Source of the DNA: Parvularcula sp. LCG005
Lineage (GTDB): Bacteria > Pseudomonadota > Alphaproteobacteria > Caulobacterales > Parvularculaceae
DNA: 64,000 nucleotides
Direction of reading: 5' to 3'
Assembly: GCF_032930845.1 (NCBI RefSeq)
Contig: NZ_CP136758.1
Location: forward strand, 248,001 to 312,000
The notes beneath the pieces were generated by a model, which was not told the origin of the DNA, did no database searches, and saw nothing but the letters and a program-made list of their open reading frames with translations. Each line of letters begins with the position of its first letter. Positions within the stretch are counted from its first letter, which is position 1. Positions 16,751-25,220 of the stretch are shown here, piece by piece. The position numbers and the translations under genes were made by a program.

Positions 16751-17848
16751 TTGTCCAATCTTCGTTTCGTATTCGTAATTCCTCTTGGTGCAGGGCATTA
16801 TGAGCGTCTTGAAGAGACGTTTCGATCGTTAGCGGTTCAGAAAGCCGATCTGGCGATCGCTCTCTGCCATACCGGTGTGCGCGAAGATGTGGAGCATATC
16901 ATTGCACCGTTTCGCCGTTTGATAGCATACGAACGTCACGGCCCTGATGCCGGACAATCCTCTGCTATAAACGAGGGCTGGCGCGCCGTTGCGGGTGATA
17001 TCTATGGTTGGCTCAATGCAGATGATGTGCTTGCGCCCAGCGCATTAACTGAGGTCCTGCGTGTCTTCGAGGAGCAACCAGCAGCCGCAGCAGTATGTGG
17101 TCAAAGTATCATTGTCGATCGTGCTGGCTCGCTTACGGGGCTTCATCCGTCGGTGAAGTCGCCCGATGGTGATCTTTATCGTAGCAATATCATCTCGCAG
17201 CCTTCGTGTTTCGTTCGTCGGCAATGGTTGGAACAAGTTGGCCATCTGGAGGAAGACCTGCACTATGCGATGGACTGGGATCTTTGGGTGAGACTCAGCA
17301 TCGTTGGCGCACAGTTCGCTTACACACCACGCGTGTTGTCTGGGGTTTATTGGGACGTCGACACAAAAACAGGAGCATTTAATTTCCGCAGGGTTTCGGA
17401 GCTCAAGCGAGTTGTTGCTCGTCAGAAAGATCCGATCGTTACGGCCAAAACGCTTTTCGGATTTGCCGTGCACCATATCTCCGAATACACGCCTCTTGGA
17501 GGTTTGCTGAAAGCGCTTCGCGTCGGTCTTCGGACCGGCCGTCCAATGCGGTTACGATTTTGGGGGGGGGTGGCAGGGGGTGGCTGTGAATGTTTTGACG
17601 TATTCCACTATGATACTCAGCCTCGAGACGGGCTGGTTGTTCGGTTTCTGACTGATGGCAAGCGTACAGTCCGGATAAATGGGGTGTCTCATGAGGTTGT
17701 GGGACGTCAACACATGTTTGATGTTAATGTGGCGCCCGGGGTGCCAGTTACGATTGAGTTTGCTGGCGGATCGGCACTCAACAGCGAGTTGGACCGAATT
17801 GATTGGAAGTGTCCGGATGATTCGTCCTTCGAAAGTGAACCAGCGTGA
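16751..17848 (+). CDS. GT2 glycosyltransferase with C-terminal beta domain and a nine-G tract
   Basis: A protein of 365 residues from TTG 16751, which follows the ribosome site GGAGGGG. Residues about 3-235 are GT2: FVFVIPLGAGHYERLEETF at the N-terminus, then YERHGPDAGQSSAINEGW and GDIYGWLNADDVLAPSAL with the catalytic-site Asp residues. Residues about 265-365 form a separate beta-rich domain of unknown role. The junction is encoded by nine consecutive G residues (17562-17570). One extra G would give a stop within about ten codons; one fewer would give about 25 altered residues and then a stop. Either slip would remove the beta domain but keep the transferase core. The stop overlaps the start of the next GT2 gene (GTGA, 17845-17848), so the pair is translationally coupled. 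Confidence 0.8.
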   Translation: MSNLRFVFVIPLGAGHYERLEETFRSLAVQKADLAIALCHTGVREDVEHIIAPFRRLIAYERHGPDAGQSSAINEGWRAVAGDIYGWLNADDVLAPSALTEVLRVFEEQPAAAAVCGQSIIVDRAGSLTGLHPSVKSPDGDLYRSNIISQPSCFVRRQWLEQVGHLEEDLHYAMDWDLWVRLSIVGAQFAYTPRVLSGVYWDVDTKTGAFNFRRVSELKRVVARQKDPIVTAKTLFGFAVHHISEYTPLGGLLKALRVGLRTGRPMRLRFWGGVAGGGCECFDVFHYDTQPRDGLVVRFLTDGKRTVRINGVSHEVVGRQHMFDVNVAPGVPVTIEFAGGSALNSELDRIDWKCPDDSSFESEPA

Positions 17849-18684
17849 AGTTCTCAGTCGTTACGCCAACCTTGAACGCAGCTAATTCCCTGAATCGCCT
17901 TTTTGCTTGCATGGAAGCCCAAAGCCATGTGGATTGGGAATTGCTGGTTGTTGACGGCGGTTCTATTGATGCCACAGCAAGTATGGTCCGTCGTCGATCC
18001 CTGAAAGACCCCCGTATTCGATTGATAGAGCATCCGGGATCGTCAATATACGAAGCAATTTTTGCGGGTTTTGACGAGGGGGTAGGGTCAGTCTTTTGCT
18101 GGCTGAACGCCGATGATATCTATGCGCCTTGGGCTCTGGCTACCGTAAGTGACGTTATGAAGCGTAACTCTATTGACTGGGTTACTGGTCTGCCTGGTGC
18201 TTGGGATGCAGCAGGCTGCCTTCGCTTCGTCAGGCCGGCAACGCTTTGGCCGCGTGCCTTGTTGCGTCGCGGGCTATTTCACGGCGATTGTCTGGGGTAT
18301 ATTCAGGCTGAGAGTACGTTTTTCTCGCGGTGCCTGTATGATGGAATTACGCCGGCAGAGCGCCAATTTATTCTGTCGGCGAAGTTGGCTGGCGACTTTA
18401 GGCTGTGGAAAACATTTGCGAGCCGATCTAGGTTAATTGGGGTGCCGGCTCTTCTTGGCGGGTTTGCTATCCATGGTGGAAACAGGTCGATCGTCGAGAA
18501 AGAGCAGTATCAGGCTGAAGTCAGATTATCAGGAAATTTTTCCATGCCACGGGCGATCGGTCGGCGACTGGCTGTTGTACTTCGGTATGTATCTGCCTTG
18601 CACTCACTTATTACGGTCAGTCGCGCTGACCTTACCTTGCAAAGAGAGCTGGGGATATCGGAGGACGTCCGCCAGGAGGCGTGA
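17845..18684 (+). CDS. GT2 glycosyltransferase
   Basis: A protein of 279 residues starting at GTG 17845, four bases inside the previous gene. It is a compact GT2 enzyme: MKFSVVTPTLNAANSLNRLF at the start, WELLVVDGGSIDAT, then EHPGSSIYEAIFAGF and GSVFCWLNADDIYAPWAL with the metal-binding Asp pair. It has no membrane segment and no extra domain. GT2 proteins of this wcaA-like form usually add one sugar to a lipid-linked intermediate in the cytoplasm. Coupling to 16751-17848 suggests that the two act on the same chain. The donor sugar and linkage cannot be told from the sequence. Confidence 0.82.
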   Translation: MKFSVVTPTLNAANSLNRLFACMEAQSHVDWELLVVDGGSIDATASMVRRRSLKDPRIRLIEHPGSSIYEAIFAGFDEGVGSVFCWLNADDIYAPWALATVSDVMKRNSIDWVTGLPGAWDAAGCLRFVRPATLWPRALLRRGLFHGDCLGYIQAESTFFSRCLYDGITPAERQFILSAKLAGDFRLWKTFASRSRLIGVPALLGGFAIHGGNRSIVEKEQYQAEVRLSGNFSMPRAIGRRLAVVLRYVSALHSLITVSRADLTLQRELGISEDVRQEA

Positions 18685-18821
18685 TCTGACTGAGATCGAT
18701 TTGATGTCATCTAAGCAATGAATTAAAGGCTTCACCGGATGCCCGGTGTGTGGGTAGGCAGTGATATGTGTTGTATGGCTATGAGTGTTGACTATCTCAT
18801 TTGGTGGGTGTGCAGACAAAG

Positions 18822-19685
18822 ATGAGCGAAACAGAGCTGCCTTCCCTTAAGGGGAGGCCTTTGCGTCACGACCTGTATGAATTTGACGCATCTAGAGATC
18901 GATATTCTTACGCCCTGAACGACCTCAAGCGGGCACTCGCGAATCCGCGTCTTATATCAAGCGTGGTACTGAAGAGCTTTTCGGGGCGGTATCAGCGAAC
19001 GTCACTTGGTCCATTTTGGCTGACAATCTCTACGGCAATGACCGTCGGTGGCCTTGCGGTCTTATACGGAAAGATTTTTGGCTCACCTCTTAGTGACTAT
19101 TTCCCATATGTCGGATGCGGAATTATTGTGTGGGGGCTAGTGTCCTCGATATTTAATGGTGCAGCGGGTGCATTTAGCACCGGAGCCGCTACCTTTGATC
19201 AGATTCCAATTGCAAAGAGCATCTTTGCGTTCAGAGTTCTGGGTAGTTCTTTTTTGGCGTTCATGTATAAGCTTCCCGTTCTATTTTCGGCATTGGTGCT
19301 CGTGGGGCGGACGCCTGGGGTGTTATCAATTTTTGTCGCTTTGTGCGGGCTCGGACTGGTTTTGTGGACAGGTTTCTGGTGCACGCTCGTTCTCGGAACG
19401 ATCGGATTGAGGTTCAAAGATACCGCTCAAGCTATTTCGGCGATCATGTCGGCCGTCTTTTTCTTCACTCCCGTTTTCTGGCAGGCGGACCGGCTTCGGG
19501 AGTACGCGTTCATCGTCGACCTCAATCCGTTTTACCATTACATCCACATTATCAGAGGACCACTGCTTGGTTACGATGGGGTCGCCCATAGTTTTATCTG
19601 GGCGGTCGGATGCGCCACTCTGATGACCATAGCGGGAGCAACTGTCTACGGCATGTTTGCGCGTCGTTTCTCATATTGGAGCTGA
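18822..19685 (+). CDS. ABC-2 type polysaccharide exporter, permease subunit (Wzm/KpsM-like)
   Basis: A protein of 287 residues from ATG 18822; TTG 18801 would add seven residues. It has a cytoplasmic N-terminus and about six membrane segments, starting after FSGRYQRTSLGPFWLTIS, a motif shared by Wzm, KpsM and TagG-type permeases. The last part, FFFTPVFWQADRL then LNPFYHYIHIIRGPLL, is also typical of this group. With the ATPase encoded three bases downstream it would export an undecaprenyl- or lipid-linked glycan across the inner membrane. This places the locus in the ABC-dependent export class; no Wzx/Wzy pair is present in the window. Confidence 0.85.
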   Translation: MSETELPSLKGRPLRHDLYEFDASRDRYSYALNDLKRALANPRLISSVVLKSFSGRYQRTSLGPFWLTISTAMTVGGLAVLYGKIFGSPLSDYFPYVGCGIIVWGLVSSIFNGAAGAFSTGAATFDQIPIAKSIFAFRVLGSSFLAFMYKLPVLFSALVLVGRTPGVLSIFVALCGLGLVLWTGFWCTLVLGTIGLRFKDTAQAISAIMSAVFFFTPVFWQADRLREYAFIVDLNPFYHYIHIIRGPLLGYDGVAHSFIWAVGCATLMTIAGATVYGMFARRFSYWS

Positions 19686-19688
19686 CCG

Positions 19689-20426
19689 ATGGCGCTCATT
19701 CACATGGAAAACGTGGGCGTGCACTTTCTCGTGCCTCAGTTAAAGTCCACTGGTCTGCTTGGGGCGTTGAAGTCAACGAGCCTCGGGGGGCGCTTGGAAA
19801 AGCGTCACGGCCGAGCAGGAGTGTCTGCTCTCGAAGATATCAACTTGACTTTGAAAGATGGCGATCGGCTTGGGCTCATGGGTCACAACGGCGCTGGGAA
19901 AACGACGTTGCTCCGAGTGCTGGCGACAATATTGCCACCGTCGGAAGGTCGCATTCGGGTCGAGGGTCGGGTATCTGCCCTTATGTCCATCCGTCTTGGA
20001 ATGGATGGCTACGCAACGGGGTATGACAATATTAGAGGCAGAGCCCGATACATGGGATGCACGGAAGCGGAAATTGATGCAAAATTCGATGAGATAGCCG
20101 AGTTTACTCAGCTTCAGGATTATCTGGCGCTCCCTATGACCACCTACTCGAGTGGCATGCGTGTTCGCTTGGCGTTCGCTATCGCAACCGCATTTCATCC
20201 AGATATCCTCGTCTTGGACGAGTGGCTTTCGGCAGGGGACGAGACCTTCAAAAAAAAGGCTTCGGACAGGATGCATGAACTTATCGAGAATACCGGGATC
20301 GTTGCATTTGCCAGCCACAATTTGAGCATGCTTCAGAATATCTGCAACAAAGGTTTGATGCTGGAACATGGTCGTATAAAATTTTTTGGCCCTATTGACG
20401 AAGCGGTTGCGCTCATGAGCGAATAG
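19689..20426 (+). CDS. ABC-type polysaccharide exporter, ATPase subunit (Wzt/KpsT-like)
   Basis: A protein of 245 residues. The Walker A motif is GHNGAGKTTLLRVLATI, the signature YSSGMRVRLAFAIAT replaces the usual LSGGQ as is normal in the KpsT/Wzt group, and Walker B is DILVLDEWLSAGDETF; the switch His lies in FASHNLSML. The protein ends soon after the ATPase fold, so it lacks the C-terminal carbohydrate-binding domain that selects capped O-antigen in Wzt of E. coli O8/O9a. It is therefore closer to KpsT or RfbE/Wzt forms that do not need a terminal cap. It pairs with the permease at 18822-19685. An A8 tract lies at 20250-20257. Confidence 0.87.
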   Translation: MALIHMENVGVHFLVPQLKSTGLLGALKSTSLGGRLEKRHGRAGVSALEDINLTLKDGDRLGLMGHNGAGKTTLLRVLATILPPSEGRIRVEGRVSALMSIRLGMDGYATGYDNIRGRARYMGCTEAEIDAKFDEIAEFTQLQDYLALPMTTYSSGMRVRLAFAIATAFHPDILVLDEWLSAGDETFKKKASDRMHELIENTGIVAFASHNLSMLQNICNKGLMLEHGRIKFFGPIDEAVALMSE

Positions 20427-20885
20427 CCGCGACGCCGGATCGGGAGTTGAATAAAGATCTGCGGCGCAGCCAGACAAATTCGTTGGTGTCTTGCTGCACT
20501 GCACAATAATCTTCGGGTCTGAGCTTCTTGTTATTGGGCAAGGCTTGGATTAACACTTCGCAGTCATAGAGCAGGAAGCTTGACGCGGCCCCGCGTCTAT
20601 GTGACACTGTAACACAGTCCCATGATGTGGGATTGGCAATTTTGGGTAAATTTGCCGGGCTCGTGGTCTGAAAATTGCTCCGAATTGTGAAAGATTAAAG
20701 AATTCGTCGGCATTGAGCGAATTGGCTCTTGCCGACTTGTTGTTGCGGTCAATATGCTCGGAGAGTTGGGCGTGAATTGGCCAAAATGACTTGAGGGGGG
20801 TTGGTCCTCTCGCAGGCGGCGCTAGTCGCGAATTAACCGGCCGCTCGAGGCCACGAAAGAACGGAAGCATCCGGTAGGTGAGCAC
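20427..20885. other. Gene-free spacer between the exporter and the TonB operon
   Basis: There is no confident gene in these 459 bases. On the minus strand a 64-codon frame (20413-20607, GTG start) gives a normal-looking composition in the part LLYDCEVLIQALPNNKKL and PEDYCAVQQDTNEF. It could be the end of a lost gene, but it overlaps the exporter ATPase and I do not recognise it. The GC content is low for the first 350 bases, like the polysaccharide locus, and rises near 20800, so the boundary of that locus probably lies here. The promoter of the TonB operon should be in the last 150 bases; I could not pick convincing -35/-10 boxes. Confidence 0.5.
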
Positions 20886-21659
20886 ATGATGAAAAAGTTT
20901 GCTTTGGTGGGCTCTGCGGCCCTGATGGCTCTGGCGGTAACGCCGGCCTCCGCGCAGTTCAAGGCGGCGCTGAATGAGAGCACGGCTGCTGTCGAAGAAG
21001 GCGCTCGGTCGCAACAGCGTATCAACGAGCTGGACGATCAGGCCAGCGAGCTGCTGGGTGATTATCGCGCAGCGCTGAAACAGCGGGACGTTCTGCGCCG
21101 CTTCAACGCCAGCCGGGCCCGTGAAGTTGAAAACCAGCTCGCCCAGATCCGCGGTCTTGAAGAAGACGTTGAGAACATTGAAGGTCTGCAGCGCGCGGTT
21201 CTTCCATTGCTGGAAGAAATGCTCGGCCAGTTGGAAGCCTTCGTGGCCGCTGACATTCCGTTCCTGTCGCAGGAGCGCAACGATCGTATCGCGCGCCTCC
21301 AGGAAGTGATGACCGACTCAACGCAAACGGCTGCATCGCGTTATAATCTGATCATGGAAGCCTATCAGATCGAGAACGAATACGGCCGCACGATGGATTC
21401 TTATAAGGGTGTGGTCGACAATGACGGCCAAGAGCTCACGGTTGAGTTTCTCCGCATTGGCCGCCTGGCGCTGATCTATAAGAGTGCCGACGACTCGATC
21501 CTCCGGATCTACAACAAAGACACCGGACAGTTCGAAAATCTCGACAAGTCCTTCATGCAGGAAGTCCGCCGCGGCATCCGCATGGCAAACGAACAAACGC
21601 CTCCTGACCTCCTTCAGATCCCTGTCCGGGCACCTGAAGTGACGGCAGCGGCTCAGTAA
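20886..21659 (+). CDS. DUF3450 periplasmic protein of a TonB energising system
   Basis: A protein of 257 residues with a clear signal peptide: MMKKFALVGSAALMALAVTP, cleaved near ASAQF. Residues about 25-120 are a helical, Glu/Arg/Gln-rich coiled coil, and the rest fits DUF3450. Such proteins precede the TtpC-type ExbB gene in TonB2-like clusters of Vibrio, Pseudoalteromonas and Alphaproteobacteria. The role is probably to bind or stabilise the long ExbB partner in the periplasm, but it is not known. The ribosome site AGGTGAG (20876-20882) supports ATG 20886. It is the first of seven genes on one strand with short gaps, ending at the terminator at 26769. Confidence 0.82.
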   Translation: MMKKFALVGSAALMALAVTPASAQFKAALNESTAAVEEGARSQQRINELDDQASELLGDYRAALKQRDVLRRFNASRAREVENQLAQIRGLEEDVENIEGLQRAVLPLLEEMLGQLEAFVAADIPFLSQERNDRIARLQEVMTDSTQTAASRYNLIMEAYQIENEYGRTMDSYKGVVDNDGQELTVEFLRIGRLALIYKSADDSILRIYNKDTGQFENLDKSFMQEVRRGIRMANEQTPPDLLQIPVRAPEVTAAAQ

Positions 21660-21686
21660 GCGACGGTTTAGAAGGGTTTGAAGACA

Positions 21687-23063
21687 ATGACGTTTTTCAA
21701 AACAGTAAAGTCTGGGATTCTGGCCGGCGCGGCAGTCCTTGCATCGGTTTCCGGCCTCGCGATTGCGCAGGATCAGATTTCTCTCGACGACGTTCTGCGG
21801 GCCGCCCGTGAGGAGCGCCGTCAGGCCGCTCAGGAAAATCGTGAGCGTGAGCAACAATTCGTTGCCGACCGTAATCAGCAGGCCTCACGTCTGAGCTCGG
21901 TCCGTGCCGAAGTGAACGCGGCTGAAGCCCGTTCGACCCAGCTGGAAGAGCAGTATCGTGCCAACGATGACCGCCTTAACGAGCTGAACACGGAACTGCA
22001 GGATCGTCAGGGTGAGTTCGGTGAACTTTTCGGCGCCGCCCGTTCGGCTGCTGCTGAGCTGGCAACCCAACTCGACGATTCGATCATTTCGGGTCAGTAT
22101 CCAGGTCGCTCGCAGGAACTTCGCGAAACGGCTCAGGCCACGACGCTTCCTTCTGTCGAAGAACTGGAAAACATTTACTTCGTGACGCTGGAAGAAATGG
22201 TCGCTCAGTCCAAGACTGCGACATTCCCATCGACGATCGTCAACGCCTCCGGTGAAACAGAGCAGAAGACCATTACGCGTATCGGTCCTTTCACGGCGTT
22301 TGCTGACGGTGAGTACTACACCATGCAGCAGGCTGAAGGTGGCCGCCCACGTCTGACACAGCTGCCACGTCAGCCTGAAGTCGCGGACGCTGTGTCCAAT
22401 GCTCGTCAGGTCGCTGGTTTCTCTGGCGATGGCTATACGACCGGCACGATCGACCCAACCACAGGTACGCTGATCAGCCTCGTCGTTCTCAGCCCAACCC
22501 TGAAAGAGCGTATCGACCAAGGTAAACTCGTCGGTAAAGTGATCCTGGTGGTTCTCGCCATCGGTCTGCTGATCGGTCTGTTTAAGCTCGTGACCCTGTT
22601 CATGACGAATGCTGCCGTTAAGGGTCAGGTCCGTCGTAAAACAGCTTCTCGCGGTAACCCGCTTGGTCGCGTCATGATGGCTTACGAAAGCAACACGAAT
22701 GCCGACGTCGAAACGATGGCTCTCAAGCTTGACGACGCCGTCATGAAAGAGATCCCACGCCTCGACAGTGGTCTGAATGTCGTGAAGGTGTTCGCTGCCG
22801 TCGCTCCACTGCTGGGTCTGCTCGGTACGGTTGTTGGTATGATCAACACCTTCCAGGCTATGACGCTGTTCGGTACGGGTGACCCGCAAATCATGGCTGG
22901 TGGTATCTCCGAGGCTCTTGTGACCACGGTTCTGGGTCTGGTTGCCGCTATTCCGCTACTGCTGCTTCACGCCTTCGCTGCCGCCTCTGCACGGTCTGTT
23001 ACGCAGACCCTTGAAGAGCAGGCTGCTGGTATGATCGCTGAGCACGCCGAGAGCCGGGTTTAA
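21687..23063 (+). CDS. TtpC-like MotA/TolQ/ExbB proton channel protein with periplasmic extension
   Basis: A protein of 458 residues from ATG 21687, with GAAGGG ten bases upstream; TTG 21678 is possible. It begins with a signal peptide (KSGILAGAAVLASVSGLAIA-Q). A long Gln/Glu/Arg-rich coiled-coil periplasmic region follows (about 25-280). Then come a membrane segment (VILVVLAIGLLIGLFKLVTL) and the ExbB/TolQ core with VVKVFAAVAPLLGLLGTVVG and the final pair of helices. This architecture is that of TtpC, the extra subunit of Vibrio TonB2 systems, which links the ExbB motor to outer-membrane receptor uptake. It is followed 26 bases later by a normal short ExbB. Confidence 0.85.
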   Translation: MTFFKTVKSGILAGAAVLASVSGLAIAQDQISLDDVLRAAREERRQAAQENREREQQFVADRNQQASRLSSVRAEVNAAEARSTQLEEQYRANDDRLNELNTELQDRQGEFGELFGAARSAAAELATQLDDSIISGQYPGRSQELRETAQATTLPSVEELENIYFVTLEEMVAQSKTATFPSTIVNASGETEQKTITRIGPFTAFADGEYYTMQQAEGGRPRLTQLPRQPEVADAVSNARQVAGFSGDGYTTGTIDPTTGTLISLVVLSPTLKERIDQGKLVGKVILVVLAIGLLIGLFKLVTLFMTNAAVKGQVRRKTASRGNPLGRVMMAYESNTNADVETMALKLDDAVMKEIPRLDSGLNVVKVFAAVAPLLGLLGTVVGMINTFQAMTLFGTGDPQIMAGGISEALVTTVLGLVAAIPLLLLHAFAAASARSVTQTLEEQAAGMIAEHAESRV

Positions 23064-23089
23064 GGCTCAGACAGGAAGGACGTCCGGTT

Positions 23090-23626
23090 ATGGAGCTGAG
23101 TGTATTCAATCCTGCTGATGCACTGGACAACATCCAGTCATTCCTGGTCGCCGGCGGCAATGTGTTGCTCGTCATCATGATCGTCAGCTTCGCAATGTGG
23201 CTGTTTGTTGTGGAACGGGCTCTCTTCTTCGCTATCGCCAACGGTTCGGTCAAAAAGACCGCGACCGTCGGCTGGGAAGACCGCACGGAGACGACATCCT
23301 GGTACGCCTTGGCGATCCGCGACAAGCGGATCTCCATCGCCCGCCAAGAGGCCTTCCGGAACATGTCGGTCATCAAGGTGCTGGTGGCTATCCTCCCGCT
23401 CCTTGGCCTCCTCGGCACGGTGACGGGCATGGTCGAAGTGTTTGACGTCATGGCCTCGACGGGTTCGTCAAACGCGCGTCTGATGGCCGGTGGCATTACC
23501 AAAGCGACAATTCCGACCATGGCCGGTCTGGTGGCGTCCCTTTCAGGTATTCTGGCGATCAATATTCTTGAGCGTCAGGCAAGCCGGACCGTGGCTTCGG
23601 TTTCTGACAAACTGGTGATTGGTTAA
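23090..23626 (+). CDS. exbB: ExbB-type proton channel subunit
   Basis: A protein of 178 residues. Its first membrane segment is NVLLVIMIVSFAMWLFVVER. A cytoplasmic loop follows, and then the MotA/TolQ/ExbB core VIKVLVAILPLLGLLGTVTG, a kinked channel helix, and ATIPTMAGLVASLSGILAIN as the last membrane helix. ExbB forms the pentameric ring around ExbD that turns the proton gradient into motion of TonB. At 178 residues it is short, as in TonB2 (ExbB2) clusters. ATG 23090 has GGAAGGA upstream. The ExbD gene begins four bases after its stop. Confidence 0.88.
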   Translation: MELSVFNPADALDNIQSFLVAGGNVLLVIMIVSFAMWLFVVERALFFAIANGSVKKTATVGWEDRTETTSWYALAIRDKRISIARQEAFRNMSVIKVLVAILPLLGLLGTVTGMVEVFDVMASTGSSNARLMAGGITKATIPTMAGLVASLSGILAINILERQASRTVASVSDKLVIG

Positions 23627-23630
23627 GATT

Positions 23631-24050
23631 ATGGCGAGACGGATATCTCACCCCCAGGACGATGCTGACGTCGACGTCACGCCGCTTCTCGACATCGTCT
23701 TCATCATGCTGATCTTCTTCATCGTGACCGCTGTGTTCATCGATGAGTCCGGGATCGCACCGAACCTTCCGCAGAAGTCGGATGATGATAACACCAAACC
23801 GCCACCCAGCCTGCTGCTGACGGTTCAGGAAAACGGGTCGGTCCTGGTGGACAACACCTCAACGATTGATCCGCGTTCGGTCGGTCCTCGCGTCGAAGAG
23901 TTTCTGGCGAAGGAAGCCAAAGGTGTCATCGTGATCAGTGCGATGGGCGATGCCAAGGCTGGCGACACGATGCTGACGCTCGACCAGGCTCGTGATGGCG
24001 CGACACCTGCGCGGTACGACAAGATTACGCTGACGCCGGCGGGTGAATAA
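23631..24050 (+). CDS. exbD: ExbD-type biopolymer transport protein (first copy)
   Basis: A protein of 139 residues from ATG 23631; TTG 23619 would overlap exbB and is less likely. DVDVTPLLDIVFIMLIFFIV is the single membrane helix, with the essential proton-carrying Asp in LLDIVFI. A periplasmic domain follows. ExbD couples proton flow through the ExbB ring to TonB. The periplasmic part lacks any extra module. A second ExbD gene follows (24140), as in other TtpC-type clusters, where two ExbD forms may make a mixed dimer. The exact pairing is not known. Confidence 0.87.
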   Translation: MARRISHPQDDADVDVTPLLDIVFIMLIFFIVTAVFIDESGIAPNLPQKSDDDNTKPPPSLLLTVQENGSVLVDNTSTIDPRSVGPRVEEFLAKEAKGVIVISAMGDAKAGDTMLTLDQARDGATPARYDKITLTPAGE

Positions 24051-24139
24051 ATCCCGCCCATGTCGCCCGCCTCAACATGGCGGATTGATAGAAGATGCGC
24101 CCGAGATCATCGCGGCATTTGTGAAAAGTGATCGGAATT

Positions 24140-24550
24140 ATGGCTAGAAGACCGATAAGACCTGTGGCCACTGGGGGCGATGATGACGTTAACGTCACGC
24201 CGCTTCTGGATATCGTGTTCATCATGCTGATCTTCTTCATCGTGACCTCGACCTTCATCAAGGAGCCGGGTGTCCAGATCGAGAAGCCGCTGGTGACGAC
24301 GGGCATCGACCAGCGTCAGGTGGCAATCCTAGTAGGGATTACGTCGGACAGCCGGATCTTCATCGACAAGGAAGAAACCGACATTTCCGAAGTGCGTTAC
24401 AAGGTTCAGGAACTGCGCAAGGAAACACCGAAAGGTGCCGCCGTTGTGCAGGTCGACCAAGGCGCGAACAGTCGGACGCTGCTTGATGTGCTGGAGCAGA
24501 TCAAGAATGCTGGTATCCAAGATGTCGCTGTGTCGACTGAAGAAGCCTGA
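24140..24550 (+). CDS. exbD: ExbD-type biopolymer transport protein (second copy)
   Basis: A protein of 136 residues from ATG 24140; GTG 24128 is the alternative. It is paralogous to the first ExbD: DDDVNVTPLLDIVFIMLIFF is nearly identical across the membrane helix, including the functional Asp. The periplasmic domain differs and matches the standard ExbD fold better, with VQVDQGANSRTLLDVLEQIK and AGIQDVAVST near the end. The 89 bases before it contain no gene. It lies 17 bases before tonB. The gene probably arose by local duplication, judged from the shared N-terminal segment; how the two divide their work is unknown. Confidence 0.87.
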   Translation: MARRPIRPVATGGDDDVNVTPLLDIVFIMLIFFIVTSTFIKEPGVQIEKPLVTTGIDQRQVAILVGITSDSRIFIDKEETDISEVRYKVQELRKETPKGAAVVQVDQGANSRTLLDVLEQIKNAGIQDVAVSTEEA

Positions 24551-24567
24551 TTAGGGAGGGCGCGACC

Positions 24568-25179
24568 ATGGGTTCTATTTTTCGCAGTATTCTCGGCGTT
24601 CCTGTTGCGGCCATCGTTGTCGTGGCGCTGTTCCTCTTCATGTACGGTCTGATCAAGAACGACATGGTGGAAATTGAAGACAGTGGTCCGCCTCCAAACA
24701 TCAAGATCGGCCGTCAGCTGCAGGATTCAGAAGTTACAAACCAGAAGCGTTTCGACAAGCCGGTGCTTGACCAGCCACCACCACCACCACCAGCGATCAA
24801 TCAGGCAACGTTCAAGCCGAATGTTGATGGGGTGCGGGCTGCTGTGCCAACGTTTGAAGCCAATGTGGACATTGGTACGGCGTTCAACCCCGACCGTGAT
24901 GCGCAGCCTATCGTGCGGATCCCGCCATCAGAGGCCGACTTCCAGCGGTGCATTCGTTCGGATGTGCAAAAGATCGAACGTGTGTCGCTGCAGTTTGATG
25001 TGACGCCGCAAGGTCAGGTGACGAACGTCCAGGTCATTGACTCCACGGATCGCTGCTATGAGCGCTCCGCCATCCGTTCGGCTGAAAAGTGGAAGTACAA
25101 TCCAAAAATCGTGGAGGGTCAGGCCCAACCTCGCTTCGGCGTGCGGACCGTGATCGTCTATCAGGTGGGTGGTCAGTAA
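24568..25179 (+). CDS. tonB: TonB energy-transducing protein
   Basis: A protein of 203 residues. One N-terminal membrane anchor (VPVAAIVVVALFLFMYGLI) is followed by a short proline run (DQPPPPPPAIN, near residue 70) and a TonB C-terminal domain. In that domain VSLQFDVTPQGQVTNVQVID, YERSAIRSAEKWKYNP and FGVRTVIVYQV are the conserved strands and helix. The proline-rich spacer is much shorter than in E. coli TonB, as is usual for TonB2 proteins that work with TtpC. It would contact TonB boxes of outer-membrane receptors; none is encoded in the window, so the substrate is unknown. The ribosome site is AGGGAGGG. Confidence 0.88.
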   Translation: MGSIFRSILGVPVAAIVVVALFLFMYGLIKNDMVEIEDSGPPPNIKIGRQLQDSEVTNQKRFDKPVLDQPPPPPPAINQATFKPNVDGVRAAVPTFEANVDIGTAFNPDRDAQPIVRIPPSEADFQRCIRSDVQKIERVSLQFDVTPQGQVTNVQVIDSTDRCYERSAIRSAEKWKYNPKIVEGQAQPRFGVRTVIVYQVGGQ

Positions 25180-25220
25180 GACCCCCACACCACGTTTATC
25201 AGGTGAAGAGATCGAACAAC

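Noticed and set aside
18731-18748. Hairpin CACCGG / CCGGTG between the GT2 and permease genes
   Set aside because: Short stem without a T-run, so not a terminator; no other role is evident.
21885-22889. Long minus-strand open frame of 334 codons opposite the TtpC-like gene
   Set aside because: It lies wholly inside a recognised gene and has a composition full of His, Arg and Thr from complementary codons, with no ribosome site.
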